From positions 82,275,595 through 82,339,594 of the forward strand of contig OY730198.1 of NCBI GenBank assembly GCA_963422505.1: a stretch of DNA of 64,000 nt, read 5' to 3'. A model generated the notes under the pieces. The model was not told the origin of the DNA, made no database searches, and saw only the letters and a program-made list of their open reading frames with translations. The stretch is from Pseudognaphalium luteoalbum (Eukaryota; Streptophyta; Magnoliopsida; Asterales; Asteraceae). The position numbers were made by a program, and so were the translations under genes. Below, in pieces: positions 12,661-24,124 of the stretch (position 1 is its first letter; every line of letters starts with the position of its first letter).

Positions 12661-12679
12661 TCAAACGAGTCAAACTTTC

Positions 12680-13412
12680 CACCGAATCCACATACGATTT
12701 GCGAGCTCACTTCATCTCTGCGAATCGACTTACAGCGAAACGAGACGAAACAGTGTTTTCGTTTGATTTTGATAGAGGAACGAGTTTTTGATCCGTAGCT
12801 TTTATACATCTTTCCTTTGCGATCATTTTGAGGTAAAAATCAATGGTTTTCGCCGTGTATTTAACTAGAAATTGACACTTTTAATAACTTAAGGTTTTGG
12901 TTTAAAGTTTAAACGACTAACGTAGATTCAATGTGTTATTTGACAAGGATATTGTAGATTAATGTTAAATGAACCTTAATGAACGTGAACAATTCGATAG
13001 ATCTTGATAAAATTGATAGATTAATCGATTTTATGTTTCACTTCGCGACGGCATTTCATCCTGCGAGTTGAGATCTATCTCAATTCGCAGTGTCTATTGT
13101 TGCGAGGTGAAACTCATTTCTCTTGACTTGTTGACTTGCGGATCGAATAGGTCTGCGGATCGACTTGCGAGCCGAGCTGCGGATTGACTTGCTTAGCGAG
13201 TTGACATGCATGCGAATTGAGTTGCGAATTGAAAGTTTTTAATTTTCAAAACGTAACTTGCGACTTAAAATTTTGATGTAATTAATTATATTACTATAAT
13301 TTTAGACTTCAAAAGTTAATATATATTTTGACGTAAGACTTATATATTAATATATAATAACATATATTATATATATATATATATATAAAAGACTTTAGAT
13401 TTGATATTATTA

Positions 13413-13479
<67 letters not shown>

Positions 13480-13674
13480 CATTAACTTACGACTATTTAG
13501 TAATAAGTTAAATATCGTTTATATAAGATTTGAGACAATTATGTAACAAGTTATATATTCTAAATTTAGACCTAAGATGTTTGATGAATTTTGATTCATA
13601 ATACATTATAGTTTAAAATTTAGTTAATGCTGTTAATGTGCAGTAATTGTTTTTGTCATTTTTGTTTTATACAG
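12680..13674 (+). other. Probable 5' noncoding exon and intron of aORF1
   Basis: A transcript starting about 30 bases after the TATA box would contain a noncoding exon up to 12832. An intron follows from 12833 (GTAAAA) to 13674 (TTTTATACAG), ending two bases before the ATG at 13677. The intron carries more GCGAGTTGA-like motifs (13040-13230) and a long (TA)n tract. Confidence 0.55.
13366..13478. repeat. (TA)n microsatellite inside the aORF1 leader intron
   Basis: Two TA runs, 13366-13387 and 13417-13478, separated by about 30 non-repeat bases. Confidence 0.95.
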
Positions 13675-14954
13675 ATATGGCACGTACGTTTGATAAAGGT
13701 CACAATATTCTTGTTGATCTAGATCTTGGTGCACGTGGAGCTAACAAAGTAGCTCAAGTGCTTACATTCTTTGCACGTTCTCGAATTCGTTATGCGCTTA
13801 CGGAGTCTCCACCTGTAACACCCCCAAATTTACTGTTTGGCGGAAGCATAATTTGGGTGTTACTAATCAATAATCAAAGCACACAGATATATAGCAAACG
13901 ACTCTATATGCGTTATTTTAACAAAATATATTAATATTAAAATGTTTACAATTTTCGAATCCGTACATAGCTCGTGTTCGATTAGATGAGAGATTCCTTT
14001 ACATAAATACTTGTACAAAATATACTAATGCAAGGAAATCTCTTATGTCTGCATGCTGACTCGAGCTATTGTAATCCTGAGGGCAGTTTAACTCTACTGC
14101 TGAGTACCTGTGATACATGCTAAAATGGGTCAGTAACGCTGGTGAGCTCACAGGTTTGAGTATCAAATAATATCGTGTGAACCGCAAGATTTAAATAATG
14201 ATTTGCATCCAGCAAATAAAGATAATGATAATGTATACAGCCATGAGCACATAGTCTGAGCTTAACTCGAGGGGTCAGGATCCACCTTTAAGGACCTGAT
14301 CGAGGTGCCTCCACGAGTGCCTAATCAACACTCGTCTGAACAAATATTAGTACGTCCGTTTACCCAGTTAGTACTTGCTAACCCGGATGAGGAGGGTCAA
14401 TCCTATATGATATCATATACTAATATTCACGCTACAATGTATTACCAAACTATGCTGACGGAGGATTTTGAAATGATTAGTTGTGTAAAACTCATGTAGT
14501 ATATGAAAATGTTTGTACTTGCGTTCACATGTTAAAAACAAGCAATGAATCACATCCCTTTGTAAAAACTGTAAAAGAGGGGCCATGAGACTCACCTGAG
14601 TCTTGAAGCGTTTAATCAATAAACGTGAGTTGATTAGCTGATTAGTGATTGTCCGAAGACTCGTAACCTGAGGGTGTCCACGACACGCGATGGTTATAAA
14701 CATGATTGGGTATCTTAAAGATCACCATTGTAGTTGTTCGTCCAACTAGAATGTCCAAATTACTACGATTTGGTTGATTTATTTAAGTATTTGAAAATGC
14801 GTACGGCCCGTTGGTGATTGGTGTCTCATTATCATTATTATGGTTTCGAAGTGTTCATGTATCTCAATGTGTTTAAAAAGTCATGTCGTATAAGTGTTTG
14901 AAGTTACATAAGTTCGACACTTAGTAAAAATTCATATTTTCAAGGTTCTGATTT

Positions 14955-15262
14955 ATGCGACACTGGGTGCGACATAAGGCTTGTGTCGCTAGGTGCGACA
15001 TAGTCTATTGTGTCACAAATCATGTCTGCGACATAAGTCTTTGTGTCGCTAAGTGTGACATCCGCAATTTAATGCGATATAAGATGTTGTGTCGCTATGT
15101 GCGACGGGAATAAGTTCTGCGACATAGTGTCTTGTGTCGCTGTATGCGATATCCGAAGGTGTTGCGACATAGTCACTTGTGTCTCTATATGCGAGTTAAG
15201 TAAGGGTTTTACGACATAAGGGCTTGTGTCGCAAGTGGCCTGGATCCTCTGCGACATAATGA
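14955..15262. repeat. Array of TGCGACATAAG / TTGTGTCGC inverted motifs in LTR B
   Basis: About eight repeats alternate TGCGACAT and (T)GTGTCGC across some 300 bases. They occupy the same offset in the LTR (about 1140-1450) as the arrays of C and D but with a different motif sequence. Confidence 0.8.
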
Positions 15263-15569
15263 GCTATTGGCCGGAATTTGGGCCAAAAACATGTTTTCCG
15301 GCGACCATTTGGTCCGATTCTTTTACCCAACCCATATTTGGACATTTCAAGGTTAAATAAACAACTAACAAGTGAGAATAATGGAAATCGGAGTGTTTCG
15401 AGATTTGTCGGAAACTTCAAACTTAACGCCGAAGAATTTCGAAAAGGTAGGAATATAGATCGCGATGAGGTGGTTCTTTTCTTCCAAATGAGTTAGATGA
15501 GATAATGGGTTTTTGTGGTGATTTTTGATGGTTTAATGGTGGTGGTGGTGATGGTGATTTTGAAAGGAA

Positions 15570-15570
<1 letters not shown>

Positions 15571-15618
<48 letters not shown>
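15571..15618. repeat. (GA)n microsatellite in LTR B
   Basis: Uninterrupted GA dinucleotides. The matching parts of A and D carry only short GA-rich stretches. Confidence 0.95.
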
Positions 15619-15622
<4 letters not shown>

Positions 15623-17567
15623 TGGAGATGATGATGATGATTATGATTTGTGAAAGGGGGGAAGGGAAATGGGGTGGGGTTTGACCCCCTCACCCCTTGG
15701 GCTGGTTTTCAAGGGGGACCCACCAAGGTGTGGGTCTCCAATTTTTACTCCCGGGTATTCGCGCTCCGTGCGGTGTTCAATTTCTCGATTGTTTGAACGT
15801 TTAAATATTTATTTCGCGCGTTACATATACGTTTTAAGATACGAATAATTTACCCGATATTTTACTTAAAATATTTCACCAATTACTTAATAATTGAGTT
15901 ATAAAATATAACTTAACTTGTTTCGTTTTGTTTGTGTGTTTGTTATTTTAACCGCGAAATCCTTGTTTGTACGATACGAATTTGAGTTGAAATATTATCT
16001 GAATAATATTTTTGATAAAATAGAGTTATTAAATAATGTCATATTATTTAATAAAAATTGTTCACCAACGTCTGTATTAATTGAATCGAATTGTATTCGA
16101 TTTGAATTGCGTATGATTTAACCAAATCGCATAATCGTATGTATTCATCAATATATATTTCGATACATTAATTAGTCTAAAACCGAACTAATTACATGTA
16201 TTAACAGAGGATTAGGCACTAATCACTAGTCCTATTTGGCGGGTGTTACACCACCGATCTCTCAAGGTATACTGAATGATTTTTGGACAAATATTCAGTA
16301 TGATGAGACCGTGAATCCTCCGGTTATACGCACAACGGTCAACAATCGACCGGTTGTTTTTGCTACATCTGACTTACGTCAGATTTTACGTCTGGGTACA
16401 GTAGACCAGGAGGATGGTCAAACGGAGTATCCTACGGATTTTTTATTGAGGGTGCTCTAGGACGTATGCGATATACCGGCCATAGACGAGGACGCTAGTT
16501 CCTTAAAGCTCTCATTATCGGAGAATGGAGGTTCTTATGTTATGTTATCATTACTATTTTTGGACCGAAGAAAGGAGGTTTCGATGAGCTGAGCCCTTCT
16601 TTATTATCGGTTGTATTGTCACTGGTTTATAACAAACCATACAGCTTGTGTGATCTCAATTTTGGTGAGATGGTACGCCAGATATCGGGTACTGTTAGAT
16701 CAAGATTTTTGATCTACCCAAGGTTTTGCATGATGATTATTCGTCATAATCTTCCAGAGCTTGTTAATCCTAAGCCGCATTTACATGTTGATACTATTGC
16801 ACTCAGAGGATACAACGCTATGTTTCAGCAGACTATTCATCGGGAAGAATATGTCAAGCCTGAGATTCGTGATCTTTTTGGCTATATTCTTGATGCGGCT
16901 TACGTTACGCCACCGAACAATCGTTAGTTGGATGTTGTTGCTGCTGATGTTGATGCTACAGTTATTCCCAAGCCTGCTGCTAATGTGGTTCCACAACCTG
17001 AGCCACAGGAGCTGCTCGAAGATGTTCTTATTCAGACTGATCAACCGGAACAACAGGTTGATGCACAGGTTGTTGCACAGTTAGTGAAAGAGATGTTAGG
17101 GCATAATGATGATGCCAATGATCCGATTCTTCAAGCGATTGATCAGTATATTGATGTTGCACCTGCACAAGTATAATTTAAATTATATAATAATATAGAT
17201 ACTTAATTGATAGATTTTATTATTAATCATAGATGTATAATGTTATTATATAATGATAATGATATAGATATTTAGATGATTAGGCAATATATCTAATTAT
17301 ACAACATGAATGTCATTATGCACAGGAAGTTGAGACTGCAGACCCAGAGGTTGTAAGACCTGAGGGTGAGCAGGGACAGCGAGATCGATTTGAGGTATTA
17401 CCTGCTAAGGTATTAAATCGAATTCATTTTTAAAACATATATAGAAACTTAGATGATAGAGCTTTAAGCTAATCCTAAAGTTTTAATATTATTGTAATTT
17501 GGAACCAATGGATATGGAACCAGAGGTTGAAAGACCTTCAGGTTCTTCGGCCGTGGTCCTACCTTCT

Positions 17568-18290
17568 TGTTGGGTTTTCTATTCCCCAACTAGATTAATA
17601 TGCGCAGCGGAATAATAACAAAATTAATCTAAGGCAATTAGGAAACTAAACCCTAAGGGATCTTAACTTGAATAAATAAAAGCTATAAAATAAAGAAGAT
17701 AAATAAGAAATTACTAACCTTTGAGAAAACCAATTTCTCACGCGTAGACGAACTAGCAGAACCTTCTTACTTGGTGGCGAGTGCCCAAACTAGAACACCT
17801 CTAATGGCTCACACCCACGAACAAAGAGAAATTCCCAAGTCTCCTATGGTCACAACTCTTAGTCGCAAAACTCTTACAAGGAGCATGAATAAGAAAGAGA
17901 GAAAGTTACTAGGAAAGCTTAAGGGTTAGGCCCCTATTTATAAGGGAGGAAGTGACCTAAATATTGGTCATCTAGCCGATGTGGGACAAACATCCATACG
18001 GCGTATGGATATTCCATACGGCGTATGGATGGAGTTTCCACCGCCTTGAAACCCTAGCATCCATACGACGTATGGATATTCCATACGGCGTATGGATGAA
18101 TTTTCAGATTTCCCTTTTTCTTTTAGTTTCTAACTAATATTAAATTAATAAACTAAATATAATATTAATTCCAATTAATATTATTTCTCTTATTTATTTC
18201 TCTTACTGTTCATTGAGGGCGACCCAAAAAGGACTCTACTTTTAATGATATACTTACCAATTAGTTATGATATTGGATACTATTCCAACA
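17568..18290 (-). mobile_element. Solo LTR of the G family (variant G'), reverse orientation
   Basis: 723 bp from TGTTGGGTTTTC to ATACTATTCCAACA; its reverse complement aligns with the 723-bp 5' LTR of element G (46273-46995). Perfect duplication CTTCT at 17563-17567 and 18291-18295. Removing it joins the coding exon so that it ends at TCTGAG with a GT donor. No internal domain remains. Confidence 0.92.
17991..18098. repeat. Four CCATACGGCGTATGG palindromes in two pairs
   Basis: The palindromes lie at about 17992-18010, 18013-18029, 18059-18076 and 18079-18097, one with a single mismatch (ACGACGT). Element G has a 2+2 arrangement at the same place but with the sequence CCAACCGCCGGTTGG. Confidence 0.9.
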
Positions 18291-20019
18291 CTTCTGAGGT
18301 ATTATATGTTATTGACATATAGAACGTGTATGATAGAGCGTTATGCTAATCATTAATGTTTAATATGCTTAATATATATGATACTGAGGCTGGTCCGTCA
18401 GGTGGACGTGATGGTGAAACTACATCAGATTCTGATGATGTTCGACCTATTTCGCCGCCTACTGGTATGATTCCTTATAAATCTAGACATATAAAGGATC
18501 CAAGCTTAAAAGGAAAACGTACAACTGATGATTTAGATGCTGATTTTAACATATTAGATGAGGATCTTGATGAGGAAGAAGAGATTTTGGAAACTCGGAG
18601 TCGTAAAAGGGCTAGAGCTTCTACTAGACAATTGACTATTGGTCTAGGTTAGTTTATATATCGTTAGACATTAATTTTCTTGTTAGTAAATCATGAGTTA
18701 TTAACTAAGACAGATTTATCTGTTATAGCTGCTCGGGATAAATTGCAGGATGAGCTGGTGTCACAACAGTTGGTTACTGAACCGATATCTGTACCTATGG
18801 AGGTAAGGGATATAAGTTTAGTTCTACATGTGTTATATAATTGATTAGAGATTGAGGCAGAGTAATCTGTAACAATTACTTATTTAATTATATATAACTG
18901 GACAGGCTGAGATTGAAGACTTAGTACGTTCGGTTCAATTTCCGACTACTAAAGCCAGTAGATTTGCTGCTAGTCTGCTCATGGCAGCTTTTTCTCAACC
19001 TACTCCACCACTTACCACCGCATCTCATATTTCTTCACTTACACCACCTGGACCATCAACTATCTCTGTTACCCCTACAACTGATGCTGAAAGGATTACA
19101 TCCTTAGAGTTGCGGGTTCAGGAGTTAGAGAAGCTTACTTCCAATATTCCAGAGTTGGTAACTCAGAATCTTCTTTTTGCACAGCAGATTACTCAACAGA
19201 GTACATCTTACAAGACACTGCTGGAGACTCATACCACATTGTTACAAGATTTTACTACCCAGCGACTGAAGCTTGATTCCTTATAATGTTTAGTGTTAAG
19301 AGTGAATTAAGGATAGTCAGCTCAGGGGGAGATAATGGTATATTTAGAGTCTTGCAAACAAGATGAGCTAAGGAAGAAAAGAGATAATGACAAAGACGAT
19401 ATTCCCAGTGCACCGAAAGATGATAAGCTAACTGGTTCTTCAAAGACTAGTGAGCAAACTATGATTCAGGGGGAGTCGGCGAGTGCAAGTGGTGATGGTG
19501 CTGGTACAAGTGTTGTTGGTACAAGTGAAGCTGGTAAGACAGCTTAGACTTGTATAGTTATTTGTATTAGGATTTAGTTGAATTATGATTGTAAATTATA
19601 ATTGTAACTTAATATTTTTTTGGTAATATATTCGGCTTGAGATTATTATTACAAGTTAAATATATTAGAAATTACTTAAGTTATATATGATATATAGAAT
19701 TGTGATCGAAAGTCTTCCGACTCATTGAGTAGTCAAGCGGAGTGTTCTAATTAGTTTTGGCGGTCAAATTTTGAAAGTGCACTTTGCTAGGATCTAGATG
19801 ACAATTGACTTACAATTGAATGCGGAATCAATCAATTGTATATATCTATAACAAACACAAACCGAAACAAAAGTAATACGTGAATTAACCAATGAAATAC
19901 GATTGTATATTGAGTATAGAACGATTACACAGAAGCTATTTCGACAAATGGTGCTAGGGTTTCGTCAACCCTAGCCTAAAACCCGTAGGTCTCTATTTAT
20001 ACTGAAAACACAGCCGACA

Positions 20020-20158
20020 TGCGTCACTTGGGTAAGTGTCGCATGTGGCCGCCTTAATGCGTCACTTACCTAAGTGTCGCTATGCGTCACTTGATTAAGT
20101 GTCGCTATGCGTCACTCAGACAAGTGTCGCCTAAACCAAAACACGAGTGTCGCATTAA
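20020..20158 (-). repeat. N1 U3 array: GCGTCACTT / AAGTGTCGC motifs (left LTR)
   Basis: Four to five GCGTCACTT-(4-6)-AAGTGTCGC units lie upstream, in the minus sense, of the TATA box TATAAATAG (plus 19992-20001). The right LTR has the same array at about 21497-21635, and the leader has further copies at 20770-21015. The motif is that of LTRs A and D, an unrelated family. Confidence 0.85.
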
Positions 20159-20297
20159 CAAAAACTATATTTCTATTAATTAACAAACGACACTAATTAC
20201 AACTCGATAGACCAACTGACAGACACTCAAAGATGCATCAACAAACTCCCCCGTGTCTTCAGCTTGGTCTTCAAAATCTTCAAATTCTTCTGAATCT

Positions 20298-20738
20298 TTA
20301 CTTCCAACCAGCAGGAAATACACCACCAGCATGTACCCCATTGGCTACGCAAATATCAATGATCTTTTGAAATTTAAACGCTTCAGCTCTATCTCTTTCT
20401 TTAAACTGAATTCTATTCTGATGTAATCTTTTCATATCATGTTCAGAGAGATTGATCAAACTCAACGGATCGAAAACACAAAATATCTTTCGTTTAAGTC
20501 CCCAAGTAGACCTTTTCTTAGGTTGAACAACATCCCATGCTGTTTTCTCTTCAACCTCCGATTCTACATTCATAATCTCCGAATTCGTTTCTGGTTCCGA
20601 TTTTGGAATAAATACAATTACAGCTTCACCAGTAATATCATCATATTCCCAGTACTCTAACCTATTCAAAAAGTCTATCGGAATGATCTCCAAAGGTATC
20701 TTCTGTAGACACTTTGCTGGTGGATAGATCATCTTCAC
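20298..20738 (-). CDS. N1 ORF: C-terminal part of accessory protein aORF2
   Basis: 146 residues beginning MKMIYPPAKCLQKIPLEI and ending just before the PPT. It matches the C-terminal part of aORF2 in E1 and E3: a KCxQxIPLxxxPxDxL block, then an acidic segment, then F(C/R)V(F/Y)D and a NL/MS-DL-L-NRI block. It is uninterrupted here, while E1 and E3 carry a stop where N1 reads a tryptophan (EYWEYDD). No signal peptide, membrane segment or catalytic motif is visible. The function is unknown, and the start may be a truncation product. It is the only intact copy of this domain in the window. Confidence 0.6.
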   Translation of the reverse strand: MKMIYPPAKCLQKIPLEIIPIDFLNRLEYWEYDDITGEAVIVFIPKSEPETNSEIMNVESEVEEKTAWDVVQPKKRSTWGLKRKIFCVFDPLSLINLSEHDMKRLHQNRIQFKERDRAEAFKFQKIIDICVANGVHAGGVFPAGWK

Positions 20739-22160
20739 GCGAAGTGACTGATGACACTAGAAGTAAGTGTCACTAAAGGAAGTGACGCAGGTAAACAAAC
20801 GGGCGTCACTAAAGGAAGTGACGCTAAAAATTAAGTGACGTGCAACAGTGACGCACGTTAATGACGGTGGATTAGAGTAGACGACACTTAAGTGAAGTGT
20901 CGTATAAACCTCAAGTGACGCGTTAAGTGACGCGTTCAAGTGACGGTAAAACCCTAATGTGGAATTAATTAGTGCCGCAGGAAGTGACGCGTACAAGTGA
21001 TGCTGTCGAGTGTCGCAAAACGGCTGAAAATTCCAAAACCCTAAAAAATTCGAAATTTCGTAAAGAAACTCAAATTTGTCGAACCCTAACGGACGAAACC
21101 TGTGAATCTTGATGAATGTTGACTGGAATTCACCTTTGCACCTCAAAATTCGTATTAATTCGCAATTCTTGAATCAATCAAAAACCGAAATCAATCCAAA
21201 ATAGCTTCTAAAACGTCAATTTGATCACCAGAAGGCTCTGATACCAGTTGAAAGTGCACTTTGCTAGGATCTAGATGACAATTGACTTACAATTGAATGC
21301 GGAATCAATCAATTGTATATATCTATAACAAACACAAACCGAAACAAAAGTAATACGTGAATTAACCAATGAAATACGATTGTATATTGAGTATAGAACG
21401 ATTACACAGAAGCTATTTCGACAAATGGTGCTAGGGTTTCGTCAACCCTAGCCTAAAACCCGTAGGTCTCTATTTATACTGAAAACACAGCCGACATGCG
21501 TCACTTGGGTAAGTGTCGCATGTGGCCGCCTTAATGCGTCACTTACCTAAGTGTCGCTATGCGTCACTTGATTAAGTGTCGCTATGCGTCACTCAGACAA
21601 GTGTCGCCTAAACCAAAACACGAGTGTCGCATTAACAAAAACTATATTTCTATTAATTAACAAACGACACTAATTACAACTCGATAGACCAACTGACAGA
21701 CACTCAAAGATGCATCAACAAATTTCTATGATAATATACATATTTTAGACTTGAGAGTTTGTTATAACTGACAAGTTTAATATGTAATATCTTTAACTAG
21801 ACAAAGATATATAATTTAAAGATATAATTGAAAGTTAAGTTTTTGGGAAGATAACAGTTCAATTAAGTCTTGGAATTATATAAGTTAATTAATTGTAAAC
21901 TTAAATGTTTGGTGTTTATTCATAAAATATTAGAGTTTAAGTTTAATTAATATTTGTTCAAGTGTTTTATAAAAGACTTAAGAAATCTTAGATTGATTCA
22001 GGGTTATCAATAAAAGATTTATAAGTTATTAATTGCGTTTATGTTATGGACTAATTACACAAAAGGATTAATAAAAAAATTCTTAGATTGATTCAGGGAA
22101 ATCAATGAAGAAATTTAGATTGTTAATAGTTATTTGTGTTTGTGTTTTCTAGGGATTAAA

Positions 22161-23168
22161 ATGCTTGATCTATCAGATTCAGAAGATGATTTTCTTGATG
22201 AGATAGATGAAGACATTAATTGTGATTTGGAAGAAGGAGAGTTTCAACCACCTGAAGATTGGACTGCTGTTTATGAGATAGAGTTAGACATGGGTGTAGA
22301 TCCAGATACAAATATAGATGAACACCATGTGAGCCCATCTAGAACAGAGATTGTATTTGAAGATGAAGAAGGTCCTAAAATTTTTGATGTAGATGAAGAT
22401 ATCGATGACTCAACCGATTATGAAGAAGAGATTCCTGATAAGCATAAAGACAATCCGATGTTCAGACCTTTAGAGAAAATGAAGAAGAAAAGGGTTGGAG
22501 TTTCAGAGGTTGATATCACAGGAAAACGCGAAGCGCGTAAAGGGATTATCGGTTGGTATTTTAACTCTGACCTGAAGCTTTTCGCGATTAAAAGGTTTGA
22601 CGGAGTTCAATATTTTGAGCGAAAGCTTGTAGTGTTCAGTTCTCTACATAAATTTGAGATTCGAGACTTGGCTCGATTACCTTTGAAGAATCCAGATAAT
22701 GATTTTGTTGGTGAATATGTAGAATATGTAATCAAGACTGAGGTTCGTTCAGGGAAGTTTGAAAAGATTAAGCCAAGGAATTGAAAAACGATAAAATTAA
22801 AGGAGATAAGTCAAAGGACTGGAAGGAGAAGGAGAAAGAAAATGTATCTAGCTGTCAAGTGTGTTCAGCAGATTCCACTGAAAACAATGCCACATGATAT
22901 TCTGGAAAATATGAAAAGTTAGCACGTGGATTCAGAAACTGGAGAGGCTGCCATGGTTGAAGTTGATGATGAAGTTGAGGGTGGTGAACATGAGATTTTC
23001 AGAGTTTATGACCATCCACACCTAATGAACATGTCAAAGAAAGATTTGTTGAAGTTAAATGAGAATAGAATCTTGATGACAGAAGCATGGGGTGATTTAA
23101 CACGAGATTATCAGATGATGGTTAAAACTTGTATTAGAATGAAGATATACGTAGGAAGTAAAATTTAA
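22161..23168 (+). pseudogene. E1 accessory gene aORF2: acidic protein of unknown function, broken
   Basis: The ATG at 22161 follows a splice-acceptor-like TTTTCTAG (22145-22152); E3 has an acceptor ATTACAG at the same place. The N-terminus is strongly acidic (DLSDSEDDFLDEIDEDINC). A conserved core includes EVDITGKREARKGIIGWYF, FDGVQYFERKLVVFSSL and FEIRDLARLPLKNP, followed by the IPLK-PHDIL block and a C-terminal FRVYDHP-NMSKKDLLKLNENRI block. In-frame stops at 22782 (TGA) and 22921 (TAG) break it. It lies directly before the PPT and 3' LTR, as in E3 and N1. No membrane segment is visible; a nuclear or nucleic-acid-related role is only a guess from its acidity. Confidence 0.65.
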
Positions 23169-23217
23169 AAATGAAAACTAAAGACAAGCGTGAAGATAAA
23201 GACGCTAGAGCTATTGT

Positions 23218-23229
23218 CAAGGGGAAGTC
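23218..23229 (+). promoter_or_regulatory. E1 polypurine tract
   Basis: CAAGGGGAAGTC immediately before the 3' LTR. E3 has the equivalent CAAGGGGGAGTC. Confidence 0.8.
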
Positions 23230-23802
23230 TGTTGAGACATAGTTTGTGACAACAGATCTAGCTTGAAATAGGAATGGTGTAATTGTTATCATGTTTTTAC
23301 ATTGGTTTAGATTTGTAAATAAATGTTTGTTTTGTTATTAATGTTTGTTAAATATATTAGTATATTAATGTGTTAGACGAATATTGAAAACGAAATAAAT
23401 ATGCATAGCGAGTCGAGATCTCAAGTCGCAAGGGATTGCGATGCGAGATGAGATCTGAACTCGCAATGCAATAAGTATAGCGAATCAAAGTCAAGTTGGG
23501 TTTGGGCTGCGAGTTGAGTTGGACTCGCAGGCCCATGACTTGCGAGTTGAACCGAAGTATATATATTTGATTCGTTAAACCTAAAACATAACTTTTGCCA
23601 TTCGTTTATTCAACTGCGAATTCAGTAATCCAGAGAAAACATATTCTAAAGGCTAGACTTTGAGGATTTATCGTTTAAAGCTAAGTATTAGTTAAACAAA
23701 ACACAAACTTATTCGTTATAGTAAGATAACATCGTATTAAGGGATTCCGCACCTTAATACTATAGATAACGAAGTTATCGATCCTAGAACTAGGGACTTA
23801 CA
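23230..23802 (+). repeat. E1 3' LTR
   Basis: Homologous to 5099-5672 with scattered substitutions, ending GGGACTTACA followed by the target duplication CTAAA. The U3 motif array is retained at about 23406-23552. Confidence 0.92.
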
Positions 23803-23807
23803 CTAAA

Positions 23808-24124
23808 GAATTAGTTGCATGGTTGGTTCACGTAGTTGGTCCTTCCGTCTACTTTTATTTTTTAAAACATAACACGTGCTTTCCAAATTGGTCGATAACT
23901 TAATAAACAAAAATAGACAGGGTTAGACAGAGGGATCAATAATCGTGCAACAATGTTTCTCATTTTAAACTCAAGGCAAAAAAAGGGAAATATAAGGATT
24001 TAAGGTGCAATTGTATGTAAAGAACAGAGTTAACCATGCAATTAAATCTGACTAAAATGTAACTATGAGTCATACAGATCTTATGAATAATCTTCATTGA
24101 TATTTAGATCAGTTCACTCAAAAG
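23808..24124. other. Gene-free spacer
   Basis: No ORF, repeat or recognisable motif; host DNA between the E1 target site and the next small element. Confidence 0.5.

Larger units (their letters stand above)
13814..16250. mobile_element. Solo LTR B of the TGTAACACCC family, inserted in aORF1
   Basis: Runs from TGTAACACCCCC to GGGTGTTACA, 2437 bp, with the perfect 5-bp duplication CCACC at 13809-13813 and 16251-16255. No PBS, PPT or ORF belongs to it. Removing it with one duplication copy restores the aORF1 frame, so it is younger than E1. The family is the same as A, C and D. Confidence 0.92.
13677..19547 (+). pseudogene. E1 accessory gene aORF1: multi-exon, function unknown
   Basis: Begins MARTFDKGHNILVDLDLG. 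After removing solo LTR B (13814-16250) and the reverse G-type solo LTR (17568-18290) the reading continues through GT/AG exons: 13675-17170, 17326-17409, about 17500-18298, 18389-18647, 18729-18802 and 18906-19547. Four of the five junctions keep phase exactly; the acceptor near 17500 is decayed. The N-terminal part is a globular domain of a type I recall beside Asteraceae retroelements. The middle is acidic and Pro/Glu-rich, then a KRARAS basic stretch, then a coiled coil (LELRVQELEKLTS). No signal peptide or membrane segment is visible, so it is not env-like. Stops near 16460 and 16926, a frameshift near 16550 and stops after 19285 show decay. E3 has a homologue with introns. Confidence 0.7.
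19772..21720 (-). mobile_element. Non-autonomous mini copia element N1, very young
   Basis: Two 472-bp LTRs (19772-20243 and 21249-21720) read as identical by eye and are flanked by AATTT at 19767-19771 and 21721-21725. On the minus strand the order is: LTR (TGTTGATGC to GTGCACTTTCA), PBS TGGTATCAGAGC (21246-21235), motif-rich leader, one 146-residue ORF, PPT-like ACACGGGGGAGT, LTR. Gag, pol and aORF1 are absent. The ORF is the C-terminal part of the aORF2 family, so N1 looks like a deletion derivative of a SIRE-like giant element. Identical LTRs imply recent movement, necessarily with proteins supplied by a relative. Confidence 0.92.
5099..23802 (+). mobile_element. Giant Ty1/copia (SIRE/Maximus-style) element E1, complete but defective
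   Basis: The two LTRs (5099-5672 and 23230-23802) are homologous along their whole length, and the element is flanked by perfect 5-bp target duplications CTAAA (5094-5098 and 23803-23807). Order: LTR, PBS, motif-rich leader, gag, pol, spacer with a purine tract, internal promoter, intron-containing aORF1, aORF2, PPT, LTR. The three nested insertions total about 5.1 kb, so the element itself was about 13.6 kb. I count roughly two dozen LTR differences by eye (about 4%), meaning the insertion is not recent. Gag-pol has stops, a frameshift and a large deletion, so it can only move in trans. SIRE style is inferred from the gag and protease resemblance to E2. Confidence 0.93.

Noticed and set aside
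13647..13676. Upstream ATG at 13647 as the aORF1 start
   Set aside because: It lies inside the intron before the acceptor ACAG at 13671-13674; the ATG at 13677 is the first in the exon.
15493..15693. Minus-strand ORF with Ser-Leu repeats
   Set aside because: It is a translation of the (GA)n microsatellite of LTR B.
13677..19547. aORF1 as a retroviral-type envelope gene
   Set aside because: No signal peptide, no membrane segment and no cysteine-rich ectodomain; the product is hydrophilic with acidic, basic and coiled-coil parts.
22134..22160. Earlier start for aORF2 at 22134
   Set aside because: That codon is TTG and lies before the acceptor-like TTTTCTAG; the first ATG is at 22161.
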